From Flavobacterium fluvii (GTDB taxonomy: Bacteria; Bacteroidota; Bacteroidia; Flavobacteriales; Flavobacteriaceae): DNA of 64,000 nt. The stretch spans positions 62,001 to 126,000 of the forward strand of contig NZ_FQWB01000008.1 in NCBI RefSeq assembly GCF_900129545.1, read 5' to 3'. A program made the position numbers and the translations under genes. The notes beneath the pieces were generated by a model that did not search any database, was not told where the DNA came from, and saw only the letters and a program-made list of their open reading frames with translations. Below, one piece after another: positions 1-9,343 of the stretch. How positions within the stretch are numbered: position 1 is the stretch's first letter; every line of letters starts with the position of its first letter.

Positions 1-19
1 CATAGATTATCAAATTTCA

Positions 20-370
20 ATGACAAACAATACAATGGATTTAACTTGGACTGAATTCGAAAAAGTGGAAATGCGCGTGGGGACAATTCTGGAAGTCAAT
101 GATTTCCCCGAAGCCAGAAAGCCGGCTTACCAACTCACGATTGATTTTGGTTCCGATATTGGAATCCGAAAAACTTCCGCCCAAATCACCAAACGCTATC
201 AAAAAGAAGATTTGCTGAATCGACAGATTGTGGCAGTGGTTAATTTCCCCAAAAAGCAAATCGGAAAATTTATGAGCGAATGCCTGGTTCTGGGGGCAGT
301 GGGCGAGGAAGGCGACGTGATTTTGTTGGCGCCCGATTTCAAGATTGAAAATGGTTTGCGCATTGGATAA
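20..370 (+). CDS. csaA: CsaA-like tRNA-binding-domain protein
   Basis: A 116-residue single-domain protein with the OB-fold 'tRNA-binding' domain seen in CsaA and at the ends of MetRS and PheRS. Visible signatures are the early VEMRVGTI strand, the FPEARKPAY segment, the TSAQIT motif and the VVNFPKKQIGKFMSE stretch typical of CsaA. CsaA proteins are small dimeric cytoplasmic proteins with proposed chaperone or protein-export-related activity and tRNA binding; the exact role here is inferred from family. Length matches the family (about 110 residues). Two in-frame ATGs exist (20 and 35); the second, giving MDLTW, is equally plausible because little upstream sequence is visible. A hairpin follows directly and probably terminates it. 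Confidence 0.88.
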   Translation: MTNNTMDLTWTEFEKVEMRVGTILEVNDFPEARKPAYQLTIDFGSDIGIRKTSAQITKRYQKEDLLNRQIVAVVNFPKKQIGKFMSECLVLGAVGEEGDVILLAPDFKIENGLRIG

Positions 371-376
371 AAAAAA

Positions 377-400
377 AACACCTTCACAATATGAGGTGTT
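377..400. terminator. Bidirectional terminator hairpin between convergent genes
   Basis: Perfect 7-bp inverted repeat AACACCT/AGGTGTT (377-383 and 394-400) around a 10-nt loop. It has an A-run on the left and T/A bases on the right, and sits between the convergent stops of the CsaA-like gene and the Rnk/GreA-like gene. It can serve both strands. Confidence 0.8.
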
Positions 401-411
401 TAAAAAGCGAA

Positions 412-798
412 TTAGTCATTTGTTACAGTAATTATTTTTAAAACTTTATTTCCGGACGGCAATAACCAATCCACCTGATCATTTTCTTTAAAGCCAATAA
501 TCGCCACTGACAATGGGGCTAAAACAGACACTTTTCCTTCTTTTAGGTTAGATTGCGAAGGCATGACAATTTGAATCTTCATTTGTTGTTTGCTATTAAT
601 ATCCTCAATTACAGCACACGAATTTATTCGGATAATGGCTTGGTCAAGAGTGTTTTCTTCGCTTACAATTGCTCGGTCTAGCTCTTGTGTCAGCAAGGCG
701 ATTTCTCTAATGTTTGTGGCATCTTTTGCATTTTTTACCAATTTTCTAAGAATAGTATAATCGGTCATTGTTAAAACAGGAGTTGGTTTCATGTTCAT
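412..798 (-). CDS. GreA/GreB-family (Rnk-like) transcription factor
   Basis: 128 residues. The C-terminal half matches the FKBP-like GreA/GreB C-terminal domain: a KEGKVSVLAPLSVAIIGFKENDQVDWLLPSG pattern is visible in pieces, including the LAPLSVAIIG core and the final PSG loop. The N-terminal part is short and helical, as in Rnk (regulator of nucleoside diphosphate kinase), and too short for the long GreA coiled coil. Rnk-type proteins bind RNA polymerase near the secondary channel without the cleavage-stimulating tip. The gene stands alone, convergent with the CsaA-like gene. MNMK gives two possible starts two codons apart. The family is clear; the physiological role is inferred. Confidence 0.8.
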   Translation of the reverse strand: MNMKPTPVLTMTDYTILRKLVKNAKDATNIREIALLTQELDRAIVSEENTLDQAIIRINSCAVIEDINSKQQMKIQIVMPSQSNLKEGKVSVLAPLSVAIIGFKENDQVDWLLPSGNKVLKIITVTND

Positions 799-1212
799 TT
801 ATTTTAGTATTAATTTTTTGTAGAATGTATAGAAACGAATAAGTCAAATAACTAATTACCATAAAAGTAAATAGCTTCAACAATAATTTTTTAAATTTCG
901 GAATAGTATAGAAAAACCTTCGTCTGAAGTAGTTTGTTTTATATAGACGAAGGTCTAATTGACAAAGGCTTTTGAATGCGAAAATTTGGCACCAAACACA
1001 AAATTCCCTTTAAGAAAAGAGCTGTAATTTGATAGTGTATAGGTGATAATGGTCATAAAATAAATTTCGCATGGCAAAAATACACTCCTTTTTCTAATAT
1101 CAATATTGATTTGGGGTATTTGTATTTGATTTAACATACCGTAATCGAAAATTGGAGAAATAAAAAATCCGAAAATCTTTCGACTTCCGGATTTGATAGT
1201 TGAATTTTTATA
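799..1212. other. Gene-poor spacer with one strong hairpin
   Basis: The 414 bp between two minus-strand genes hold no convincing gene. A perfect 9-bp inverted repeat CCTTCGTCT/AGACGAAGG (917-925 and 945-953) is followed on the minus strand by a T-run, so it looks like a minus-strand terminator. Immediately before it on that strand lies a 60-codon open frame (955-1137) without recognisable domain content. It may be a decayed gene tail. No repeats of the cassette-array type occur here. Confidence 0.45.
1165..1194 (-). terminator. Terminator of the sulfurtransferase gene
   Basis: Inverted repeat AAATCCG (1165-1171) and CGGATTT (1188-1194). On the minus strand it is followed by a T-run, 19 bp downstream of the sulfurtransferase stop. 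The loop sequence resembles that of the two long terminator repeats at 2079 and 9686. Confidence 0.75.
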
Positions 1213-2040
1213 TTATTTGTCAATCGGTAAAGTAGTGGAATGCCCCCATTCTGTCCAAGAACCATCATAAACCGCTTTTGGATTATCTGAAATAAGTTCC
1301 GTTGCCAACAAGAGAATGCAAGCTGTTATTCCCGAACCACAAGTAAAATATATAGGCTTGTCATTTAAGTTGAATATTTCAGATAAAGCTTCCTTTGATT
1401 TGTATTTTCCATCTTCTAATAAATTGCCAAAAGGGATATTTATGGAACCCGGAATGTGACCATTTCTGATACCAACTCTTGTTTCTTCTATCGTGGCATG
1501 AAAACGATCCGGAGATCTCGCATCAATTAAAACGGCTTCTTTTGAGTTTATGTTTTTCAGAATCTGCTCTTTGTTTTTGATTAATTCCGGTTGAAGTTTA
1601 GCTTCAAAATCCCCTGTGGAATAGGTGTTTTTCTTTTGAATCTCAGTAGGAAAACCTTCTTTTATCCATTCTGGAAGACCACCGTTTAAAACGTAAACAT
1701 TAGAATGCCCCATTGCATTAAACATCCACCAAACTCTAGGACTCAGGTAAATTCCTAAAGTATCATAAACGACAATTGTACTGTTTTTGTTGATGCCTAA
1801 TTTTTGACATTCAATAGTAAATTGAGAAACAGAAGGAAAGGTATTGGGTAAAGGATTTTGTATGTCGCTAAAAGTATTTTTTATGTCAAATATTATTGCT
1901 CCTTTAATTTGTATATCCTGAAATTGATTCTCTAAATTAGATTGATTTTGGTCTAATCTAGCTTCTAAAATAATTAAATCTAAATCTTCTAAATGTTCAG
2001 AAAGCCATATTGGAGACACGATGGTTTTTTTCATTTTCAT
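1213..2040 (-). CDS. Sulfurtransferase (two-domain rhodanese / 3-mercaptopyruvate sulfurtransferase type)
   Basis: 275 residues with two rhodanese domains in tandem, the normal length for thiosulfate or 3-mercaptopyruvate sulfurtransferases. The first domain is inactive-like, with a VVYDTLGIYLSPR region lacking the loop cysteine. The second carries the active-site loop CGSGITA. A CGSG[IV]T loop is characteristic of 3-mercaptopyruvate sulfurtransferases rather than the CRxG.. loop of thiosulfate-specific rhodaneses, so mercaptopyruvate is the likelier donor. The enzyme transfers sulfane sulfur to cyanide or thiol acceptors in the cytoplasm. No signal peptide is seen. It is monocistronic, with its own terminator downstream and a terminator of the next minus-strand gene upstream. 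Confidence 0.88.
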   Translation of the reverse strand: MKMKKTIVSPIWLSEHLEDLDLIILEARLDQNQSNLENQFQDIQIKGAIIFDIKNTFSDIQNPLPNTFPSVSQFTIECQKLGINKNSTIVVYDTLGIYLSPRVWWMFNAMGHSNVYVLNGGLPEWIKEGFPTEIQKKNTYSTGDFEAKLQPELIKNKEQILKNINSKEAVLIDARSPDRFHATIEETRVGIRNGHIPGSINIPFGNLLEDGKYKSKEALSEIFNLNDKPIYFTCGSGITACILLLATELISDNPKAVYDGSWTEWGHSTTLPIDK

Positions 2041-2078
2041 TTTTTTTATAAAAGTACAATACTATTCCAATAAAAAAA

Positions 2079-2128
2079 AAGTCCAAAAATCTTTCAACTT
2101 TCGGACTTAATCAGGTTGGTTTTGGTTA
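2079..2128 (-). terminator. Sigma-factor terminator, copy 1 of a 48-bp duplicated element
   Basis: A hairpin AAGTCC..GGACTT (2079-2084, 2103-2108) followed by a T-run on the minus strand, downstream of the ECF sigma gene. The 48 bases 2081-2128 recur at 9688-9735 with two mismatches, including about 20 bp outside the hairpin. Confidence 0.75.
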
Positions 2129-2199
2129 ATCATTTTGAGATGGAAGGATCTGGAACGCTCTAATCGCTCTTGAGAACCTTCTTTTTCTTTTATAATTCC

Positions 2200-2733
2200 T
2201 TATCTAAAAAGGGTTATTGTCAATATTAAGATGCAAGTGTCCATTTTTTCTCTCAAGAAAGAATAGGAACGTTTCATTTGTGTTTTTACGGTATTGATGG
2301 AAATGTTTTCGTTCTCGGCAATTTCTGAATAGCTGTTGTTGTCAACGACATGAGCCAAGAAAATGTTTCTTCGAGCTTCTGGTAACTGGTTCAACAACTT
2401 CATGACTTTTGAAATTTTGCCCTCCTCCATTTTTTCAAAAAAAACAGGTTCTTCCGAGTCGGGAACAAGCTTGTTTTTCTCTATCGAAACAATTTGTTTG
2501 CTTTTTTCAAGGTGTTGAATACTCAAATTCTTTACTGCCCTTGAACCATAAGATTTAAATGAAGTCGTAATGTTTATCTCTTCTTTTTTATTCCAGAAAT
2601 AGATGAAAAATTCTTGTACAATGTCTTTGGAGACTTCTTTGTCTTTGGTTATTTGAAATGAAACCAATGACAAAAAAGCGAAATTTTCCTTGTATAAAGC
2701 CTCGAATTTTGTTAAATCCATAACCGCAGACAT
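2200..2733 (-). CDS. ECF (FecI-like) RNA polymerase sigma factor
   Basis: 177 residues with sigma-70 region 2 (FEALYKENFAFL, then SKDIVQEFFIYFWNKKEEI, roughly residues 9-52) and region 4 (LPEARRNIFLAHVVDNNSYSEIA then SINTVKTQMKRSYSFLREKM, roughly 118-165). This is the Bacteroidota ECF type that works with a FecR anti-sigma and an STN-bearing SusC. In the usual arrangement sigma, anti-sigma, susC and susD lie in one direction. Here the sigma gene is divergent from the FecR gene across a spacer of about 180 bp, so transcription of the two can be controlled separately. The C-terminus is hydrophobic (ILILTITL), which is unexplained. It likely activates the susCD genes when FecR is signalled. Confidence 0.92.
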   Translation of the reverse strand: MSAVMDLTKFEALYKENFAFLSLVSFQITKDKEVSKDIVQEFFIYFWNKKEEINITTSFKSYGSRAVKNLSIQHLEKSKQIVSIEKNKLVPDSEEPVFFEKMEEGKISKVMKLLNQLPEARRNIFLAHVVDNNSYSEIAENENISINTVKTQMKRSYSFLREKMDTCILILTITLFR

Positions 2734-2913
2734 TTTCTATATGTTTAAAAAAGGTTTTATATGATTGCATAGTTAGTAAAAAAAATCATAAAAAAAATAA
2801 ATTATCGAAAAAATAAATAAATTATCGAAAAAAAAAGTAAAATTCTTGTCACCCTAAACTTCCTTTTTTACAACATAACTATAACGATTAAGTGATAAGC
2901 AAATAAATTGATT
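2734..2913. promoter_or_regulatory. Divergent sigma/anti-sigma control region with tandem repeat
   Basis: The 180-bp spacer between the diverging sigma and FecR genes is extremely A/T rich. It contains two copies of a 20-bp period repeat with core ATTATCGAAA at 2801 and 2821, each flanked by A-runs. Both divergent promoters must lie here; the repeats are candidates for sigma recognition or regulator binding. No clear TAnnTTTG box was identified next to them. Confidence 0.45.
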
Positions 2914-4062
2914 ATGGAAATCCATCAAAATGTGATCAAGATTCTTCGAGAAATAAACTCTAATGGGAAAATAGATATTGAAAAATTGGAGCAGTTAAGT
3001 ATCGAAGAACAAGAGTTGGTTAATAATCTATATCAAGAGGGGTTGGTTGAGGAAGCTTTATGTTTGGTTGATTCAATGGATGTGGATAGAAATTGGGAAG
3101 AATTACAAGATATATTACAGAGATATTCGAAACCAGTGGTGCCTTTATGGAAGAAATTATTAAAATATGCTGCTGTCCTAATCGTTTTGCTGGGCTGTTT
3201 TTTTCTTTTTCAACAGAATAGAACCCTAAATCCAGATGTGAAACTGGCCAATGACGAGATAAAATTGGTTTTGGAAAATGGAGAGGTCCAAATTTTGAAA
3301 GTTGGGGGGAATGATCAAGTGGTTTTGTCGAATGGCCAAGTTGTGGGAAACCAAAAAGGAAAAGAATTGAATTATGTTTCGGCTTCGAGTGTCAAGGAAT
3401 TGGTGTATAACACGATTCAAATTCCAAACGGAAAAATATTCAATATCACCTTGTCTGACGGAACCCATGTTTATTTGAATTCAGGCAGTAGTTTGAAGTT
3501 TCCCGTGCAGTTTGTCAAAGGAATGAAAAGGGAAGTGTTCCTGGAAGGGGAAGCCTTTTTTGATGTTACAAAGGACAAGGCACATCCATTTGTAGTGAAT
3601 GCGGATGATGTTCGAGTTAAAGTATTGGGCACGAAATTTAATGTTTCGTCTTATGCGGAAGACAAAACGGTAAATACGGTTTTGGTTGAAGGCTCCGTTG
3701 CATTGGGTTCATCCGAAAAACCGGCAGATAGAACCATGTTGAAACCAGGATTTAAAGGTGCATTCGATAAATCGGGAACTGCCGTTTTTTCATTGGAAAA
3801 AGTAGATACCAAACAATATACAAACTGGATGAAAGGAGAAATTGCTTTCAAAGGAATTGGATTCAAGGAAATAGCGCGAAAACTGGAGCGCACTTATAAC
3901 GTTTCCATTACCAACAACAATAAAGAATTGGATGACGTAAAATTCAGTGGTTCTTTTGACAGAAACATAGAATCCATCAATGAGGTGATGGATGCCATGA
4001 GCAAGATTTACTCTTTTGATTATAAAATTACTAAAACAAATTCGATAACCATTACCAAATGA
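2914..4062 (+). CDS. FecR-family anti-sigma factor
   Basis: 382 residues from the ATG at 2914; a TTG two codons upstream is possible but less likely. Layout: cytoplasmic N-terminal helical part for sigma binding (about 1-80), one membrane span near 83-102 (LLKYAAVLIVLLGCFFLF), periplasmic FecR domain (about 160-265, with PNGKIFNITLSDGTHVYLNSGS and LEGEAFFDV), and a C-terminal DUF4974 domain (about 312-382, ending FSGSFDRNIESINEVMDAM). This is the classical anti-sigma of trans-envelope signalling. It receives a signal from the STN domain of a TonB-dependent receptor and releases its ECF sigma. The cognate receptor is the next gene, 135 bp downstream, and the sigma gene is divergent. Confidence 0.93.
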   Translation: MEIHQNVIKILREINSNGKIDIEKLEQLSIEEQELVNNLYQEGLVEEALCLVDSMDVDRNWEELQDILQRYSKPVVPLWKKLLKYAAVLIVLLGCFFLFQQNRTLNPDVKLANDEIKLVLENGEVQILKVGGNDQVVLSNGQVVGNQKGKELNYVSASSVKELVYNTIQIPNGKIFNITLSDGTHVYLNSGSSLKFPVQFVKGMKREVFLEGEAFFDVTKDKAHPFVVNADDVRVKVLGTKFNVSSYAEDKTVNTVLVEGSVALGSSEKPADRTMLKPGFKGAFDKSGTAVFSLEKVDTKQYTNWMKGEIAFKGIGFKEIARKLERTYNVSITNNNKELDDVKFSGSFDRNIESINEVMDAMSKIYSFDYKITKTNSITITK

Positions 4063-4197
4063 CAAGCCTATGAAATAAAGTGAAATCAAAAAAATTACAC
4101 TTAAAAAAAACCGAAAAATAGGATCAGTATTTTCCGGCTTAAAAAGGTGTATTAAACGACCTACACAAATAAATCATTTAAATAACCAACCAAAATT

Positions 4198-7100
4198 ATG
4201 AAAAAAATAATTAAGAGGAACTTGGCATGCCCATATTTTCCTAAAATTAGTTTAAAAATGAAACTCACCACCATTTTATTATTGGTTTCATTATTAAAAG
4301 TTCAAGCCTACACGTATTCTCAAAATGCAAAAATCACGTTGAAAACAAACGAGATTACAGTGGGACAGGTTTTTAATAAAATAGAAACTACTTCAGAATT
4401 TAGATTTTTATACGAAAGTGACAAAATTGATTTGAATCGAAAGGTTTCAATAGATGTAAATAAAGAAAATATTTCCAATGTTTTACAGGTTTTGTTCAAG
4501 GGGACAAATGTGGAGTACAAGATAAATGATCGTCAAATTTTGTTGACCGTCAAAAAAAGTGCCTCTCCCAAAACCACTTCGCAAATAATTGCGCCAGCTC
4601 CGGCTCCCGTAATTATGCAGCAACATGAAATTGTGGGCCAAATTGTTGACAGCAACGGACTGCCTTTGCCAGGTGCCAATGTACTTGAAAAAGGGACAAC
4701 CAATGCCGTACAAACTGATTCTGACGGTAAATTCAAGTTGACTCTTTCTGGTCAAAAGGCTACACTTTCGGTATCGTTTATGGGGTTTGTCACACAAGAC
4801 GTAGTCGTGAATAACCAGAATAGCATAAAGGTTGTTTTGATGGAAGAGCCGGCTGCATTAAACGAAGTTGTTGTTGTGGGGTATGGTGTTCAAAAGAAAG
4901 TAAATTTAACAGGTTCAGTGGGCAATGTTTCAGGAAAAGTATTGGTTGCTAGACCTCAAACAAACTCGTCCAACTTGCTTCAGGGTCGTTTGACAGGTGT
5001 GAATGTTACACAGCCAGGTGCAGAACCAGGATTGGATAATCCTACTATACGAATTAGAGGATTGGGGTCTTATGGGGCAAGTAACGATCCGTTAATTTTG
5101 ATTGATGGAGTTGCAGGATCTCTTAATAACCTTTCTCCAGCCGATATTGAAAATGTTACGGTGTTGAAAGATGCTTCCTCTGCAGCAATTTATGGAGCGA
5201 GAGCAGCCAATGGAGTAATTTTGGTTACCACAAAAAAAGGTAAAAAAGGAACTCCTGTAATTAATTTTACTACCAACCTTTCTGTCCAATCACCTACTAG
5301 ATTGCCTAAATTTATTACCAATTCTGTAGAATATATGGAAATGCTGAACACGGCATCTCTCAATGATGGGAAACCTATACCTTTTACTCAGCAAAATATT
5401 AATGATTATCGCAATGCACCGGCTGGTAGCAAAGAGTTTCCGAATTTTGATGCCCTTGACTATTGGTTTCAGGATGCAATCGTAAAAAATAATAACCTCT
5501 CCATTTCAGGTGGGGGAGAAAGCAATACTTACAATATATCTTTAAATATTTTAGACCAAAATTCAATGATTCCAGGTTACAAGTTTTCAAGATACAATGG
5601 GTTGATAAGTAATAATATAGAACTTAAAAAATGGGCAACACTGGGAACTACAATAAATTTAACCAGTAAATATACGGGGCAGCCCTCTGCGAATTCTTTA
5701 TTTACTCCAATGTATATTTATACTGCGAGTCCTCTTAATGAACCGTATTTGCCAGACGGCAGTGGGCGTGTAGTAACAAGAGCTTATGCTTCTGAGGCTC
5801 CTATTCGTGGTAGACCAGGTCTCCAGGAATCTTTTGTGATGGGAAATCAGTATTATAAAGAGACAAATGTTAATCCACAGATTTTTCTGGACATAAAGCC
5901 TTTCAAAGGGTTGACTTGGACATCAAAAGTGGCTATTAATTACGTGGATGTATTTTATAAAATGCACCAGCAAAATTACACGGCTTATTCTTTACATGAA
6001 AGAGACAAGATAACTGGAGATTATCTTGCGATTCCTAAAAATGCCGATGTACTTGGAGTAACGGATGATTATTCAAAAGATATTACGAAAACATTCTACT
6101 CCGTGGCAACATACAACACCAAATTTGGAGAGAATCATGATTTTACGGCTCTGGGTGGTTACGAGCAGATTAGTTTCAGACACCAACAATTGAGAGCTAC
6201 TAGATCTAGTTCAGTAAATCCAGCGCTTACCGAATTACAAGCTTATACAGCCACTAACCAAGAGTTGTTCAAGCAAACAGCACGTATGTTAGGTTATAGT
6301 GCTCCTTATGAATGGGCCTTGCAATCGGTATTTGGACGTGTTAATTATGGTTTCAAAAACAAATATCTTTTTGAAGGTAATATCCGTTATGATGGAACAT
6401 CCAAAGTGTCTCCTGATTACCGCTGGGGAGTTTTTCCTTCGGCATCTTTAGGATGGGTAGTTTCTGAAGAAAGTTTTATTAAAAACAAAGTTAATTGGTT
6501 GAAAGAATTGAAATTGAGAGCGTCCTACGGGGTGTTAGGAAACTCTGATATTGGTGCTTATGCATATCAGGACAATATGGATATCACGAATTCATATCCA
6601 TACGAATCTACACTTGTTCAAGGAGCGGTAGTGAATACATTCAAAGATCAAAGTTTGAGATGGGAAACCACTAGTATAACAGATTTGGGTTTTGATTTCA
6701 ATATTAAGAATGGATTATTTGGGGCTACTTTCGATTGGTTTGATAAATATACTTCCAACATTCTTGCCAAGCAACCAATACCTATAAGTATGGGATTGGC
6801 AGATCCTACAATGAACGATGGGAAAATGCGAAATCGTGGTTTTGAGTTGTCTTTGACACACAAGAACAATATTGGAAAATTAAACTACGACACTTATTTT
6901 ATGTTGTCAAAATACAAGAATGAAGTAGTTTACATAAGTGCTCCTTCTTTAGGAAACACGATTAAAGCCAACGGTCAACCTTACAATGAAATGAACTTGT
7001 ACATCTGGGATGGAACTGTCCAGATAGCAGATCTTACAGATCCTAAATTTCCAAAGAGTACCTTGAATCCTAATCCTAAGGCAGGTGATTTGAAAATGAA

Positions 7101-7650
7101 AGATGTTAATAATGATGGAGTTATTGATGGTAATGACCGTCAGCCAGTAGCTGGTTTGTATCCAAAATTTGATTATTCTTTCGGGTTTAATTTTGATTAT
7201 GAGCGATTTAGCCTGAATATTTTCTTCCAAGGAGTAGAGGGGCAAAAATCCATCATGTCTTTTTGGGGGCCTCAACCTTTTGCGGGAGGAATGCCTCCAA
7301 TGCCAAAATGGCGCGATGCATGGACTCCACAAAATCCGACAAATGCGCTTCCAGCATTGCATACTGACGGATATGCAGGTGTAAATAATTATAGCAATTC
7401 AACTTACTTTTTACAAGACGGATCATATCTTCGATTGAAAAGTGTAATGCTGTCTTATTCTTTGCCAGAGAGCTTGATAAATAAAATTAATTTTAAAGAT
7501 TTCAAAATATTTGTTTCTGGAGATAATTTACTAACCTTCACTAATTTCGAAGGTCAGGATCCAGAACGATCTTTAACCAGTTATCAGAATGTTTATCTTT
7601 CGTATCCACAGGCTCGTATAATAAACTTCGGTATTAATGTTAAATTCTAA
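4198..7650 (+). CDS. SusC/RagA-family TonB-dependent receptor with STN signalling domain
   Basis: 1150 residues. Order: extended signal sequence (MKLTTILLLVSLLKVQAYTYSQ, with a basic pre-extension from ATG 4198), STN domain (about 45-120, ITVGQVFNKIETTSEF.. to ..YKINDRQILLTV), CarboxypepD_reg-like domain (about 147-225, GLPLPGANVLEKGT), the Bacteroidota connector NEVVVVGYG (about 222), plug (about 235-345, with KDASSAAIYGARAANGVI), and a long beta-barrel ending in ARIINFGINVKF. It imports an oligomeric nutrient across the outer membrane using TonB energy, together with the SusD encoded 11 bp downstream. The STN domain means it also signals to FecR, matching its neighbours. The substrate is unknown: no hydrolase accompanies the pair. 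Confidence 0.96.
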   Translation: MKKIIKRNLACPYFPKISLKMKLTTILLLVSLLKVQAYTYSQNAKITLKTNEITVGQVFNKIETTSEFRFLYESDKIDLNRKVSIDVNKENISNVLQVLFKGTNVEYKINDRQILLTVKKSASPKTTSQIIAPAPAPVIMQQHEIVGQIVDSNGLPLPGANVLEKGTTNAVQTDSDGKFKLTLSGQKATLSVSFMGFVTQDVVVNNQNSIKVVLMEEPAALNEVVVVGYGVQKKVNLTGSVGNVSGKVLVARPQTNSSNLLQGRLTGVNVTQPGAEPGLDNPTIRIRGLGSYGASNDPLILIDGVAGSLNNLSPADIENVTVLKDASSAAIYGARAANGVILVTTKKGKKGTPVINFTTNLSVQSPTRLPKFITNSVEYMEMLNTASLNDGKPIPFTQQNINDYRNAPAGSKEFPNFDALDYWFQDAIVKNNNLSISGGGESNTYNISLNILDQNSMIPGYKFSRYNGLISNNIELKKWATLGTTINLTSKYTGQPSANSLFTPMYIYTASPLNEPYLPDGSGRVVTRAYASEAPIRGRPGLQESFVMGNQYYKETNVNPQIFLDIKPFKGLTWTSKVAINYVDVFYKMHQQNYTAYSLHERDKITGDYLAIPKNADVLGVTDDYSKDITKTFYSVATYNTKFGENHDFTALGGYEQISFRHQQLRATRSSSVNPALTELQAYTATNQELFKQTARMLGYSAPYEWALQSVFGRVNYGFKNKYLFEGNIRYDGTSKVSPDYRWGVFPSASLGWVVSEESFIKNKVNWLKELKLRASYGVLGNSDIGAYAYQDNMDITNSYPYESTLVQGAVVNTFKDQSLRWETTSITDLGFDFNIKNGLFGATFDWFDKYTSNILAKQPIPISMGLADPTMNDGKMRNRGFELSLTHKNNIGKLNYDTYFMLSKYKNEVVYISAPSLGNTIKANGQPYNEMNLYIWDGTVQIADLTDPKFPKSTLNPNPKAGDLKMKDVNNDGVIDGNDRQPVAGLYPKFDYSFGFNFDYERFSLNIFFQGVEGQKSIMSFWGPQPFAGGMPPMPKWRDAWTPQNPTNALPALHTDGYAGVNNYSNSTYFLQDGSYLRLKSVMLSYSLPESLINKINFKDFKIFVSGDNLLTFTNFEGQDPERSLTSYQNVYLSYPQARIINFGINVKF

Positions 7651-7661
7651 TAAGTACTATT

Positions 7662-9215
7662 ATGACTAAAATGTATAAAATTTCACAATTGTCTATTATC
7701 ATTTTGTTGGTTTTTTGCTTCACTTCTTGTGATAGTGATTTTCTGGACAAAAACCCTTTAGACAGTGTTGCCAGCCAAGGATTTTGGAAAACTAAAGCAG
7801 ATGTAGAAACGGGATTGGCAGGTGTATATTCTCGTCTGCAGCAAAATTTCCTGGGGTATGAAAGAATTTATTTTGAAGGGTTAACAGACAATACCTATTG
7901 CGGTCCCAACTTTAATCAGAGAAATATATTCGAAATGACACTTGGTAATATTTCACCATCATCAGGCGGGGCCATCGATAATATGTACTCTTCGCCATAT
8001 CGTGCCATTACAAGTTGTAATTTGTTTCTGGATAATGTAGATCAGGCTAAAGGCAATGTTTTGCCAGCCCAAATGAATATCTATAAAGCCGAGGTGAGAT
8101 TTATCAGAGCTTTGTGTTATTTTGATCTAGTTCAATTATTTGGTGAAGTGCCAGTTTACAAAAAATATTTTTCAACAATTGAAGAAGGAAGAATAGCAAA
8201 AAGTTCTAAAGCCGAAATTTATGCTTTCATTGAAGAAGATCTTAATTTTGCTATTTCCAATCTTCCAGACACAAAATATTCTGGACATGCTGTAAAAGGC
8301 AGTGCCCAAGCTTTGCTAGGTCGCGTATTGCTGACTCAAGAAAAATGGGCTGAATCTGCAACAGTGTTAAAGCAAATTATTGATGGTGGTAAATTTCAAC
8401 TGGCTAATAGTTATAAAAATTTGTTCATTGTTGATGGACAGGTAAATCCTTCCGTGAATTGTGAAATTATGTTTTCTACTAATTATGCTGCGGGCAATCC
8501 GCAGCGACTAACTCCACAGCCTGCTGGATATGAGATAGAAATGGCAAATGGGTCAATGTTGCAACCATTCAAAGCTTTTGCCGATTCCTACCAGATGATA
8601 GATGGAAAATCATCAAGCGATTCACCACTTGTAAATACCAATTATATAAACCGTGATCCTCGATTGGATATGACTATGAAATTGCCAAATGAAACTTGGA
8701 GAAATCCTAATACACTGGTAAGCCAGGTTATTGATAACCCAAGTGTTACAGGTTTTATTATGGAAAAATATGTAGATCTTTCTAAAATACCAATTTCAGG
8801 GGCTACAGCTTCTACATCTCATCAGGATTATATCCACTTGCGATATGCTGATGTATTGTTAATGTATGCAGAGGCGAAAAACGAGTCTACAGGTCCTGAT
8901 CTTACAGTTTATGCCGCTATAAATAAGGTGCGTGCTCGAGCAACTGTTAATATGCCAGAAGTGGTTCAAAGTAGCTATAGCACTAAAGATTTATTACGAG
9001 AATATATACGTAACGAACGAAGAGTTGAATTGGCGATGGAAGGGTTGCGTTATTTTGACCTGAAAAGATGGAAAATTGCCGTAGCTAAATTAGATGGAAT
9101 GAGTACAGTTGGTTCTCAGCCTATGCAATTTTTAGAAAAGAATTACTATTTGCCACTACAGCAAAATGAACTTGATCGTAATACAAAACTGGAACAAAAT
9201 CCAGATTATAAGTAA
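7662..9215 (+). CDS. SusD/RagB-family nutrient-binding lipoprotein
   Basis: 517 residues. A lipoprotein signal peptide ends at Cys23 (CFTSC). Then come SusD-like TPR helices (SRAI.. LDNVDQAKG.., EVRFIRALCYFDLVQLFGEVPVY, a very typical SusD motif) and a C-terminal RagB/SusD domain (RYADVLLMYAEAKNE, NERRVELAMEGLRYFDLKRW, ending LPLQQNELDRNTKLEQNPDYK). It sits on the cell surface as the lid and glycan-binding partner of the SusC encoded directly upstream, and is co-transcribed with it. A strong terminator follows. Confidence 0.95.
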   Translation: MTKMYKISQLSIIILLVFCFTSCDSDFLDKNPLDSVASQGFWKTKADVETGLAGVYSRLQQNFLGYERIYFEGLTDNTYCGPNFNQRNIFEMTLGNISPSSGGAIDNMYSSPYRAITSCNLFLDNVDQAKGNVLPAQMNIYKAEVRFIRALCYFDLVQLFGEVPVYKKYFSTIEEGRIAKSSKAEIYAFIEEDLNFAISNLPDTKYSGHAVKGSAQALLGRVLLTQEKWAESATVLKQIIDGGKFQLANSYKNLFIVDGQVNPSVNCEIMFSTNYAAGNPQRLTPQPAGYEIEMANGSMLQPFKAFADSYQMIDGKSSSDSPLVNTNYINRDPRLDMTMKLPNETWRNPNTLVSQVIDNPSVTGFIMEKYVDLSKIPISGATASTSHQDYIHLRYADVLLMYAEAKNESTGPDLTVYAAINKVRARATVNMPEVVQSSYSTKDLLREYIRNERRVELAMEGLRYFDLKRWKIAVAKLDGMSTVGSQPMQFLEKNYYLPLQQNELDRNTKLEQNPDYK

Positions 9216-9246
9216 AAAGATGGTTCAAATTTGATCATAATTTTAT

Positions 9247-9278
9247 TCCAAGGAGAAAGTAACTTTTTTCTCCTTGGA
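9247..9278 (+). terminator. Terminator of the susCD operon
   Basis: Perfect 12-bp stem TCCAAGGAGAAA / TTTCTCCTTGGA (9247-9258, 9267-9278) with an 8-nt loop, followed by ATATTTTT. It lies 31 bp after the susD stop. Confidence 0.9.
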
Positions 9279-9343
9279 TATTTTTAAGTCTAATATTAAT
9301 ACTGTTCAGAAAATTAAAAAAAAAGCACTGTTTTCAATTGTAA

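Noticed and set aside
955..1137. 60-codon minus-strand open frame next to a terminator-like hairpin.
   Set aside because: No domain, no neighbouring operon and unusual composition; only its position before the hairpin favours it. Kept as a note in the spacer entry.
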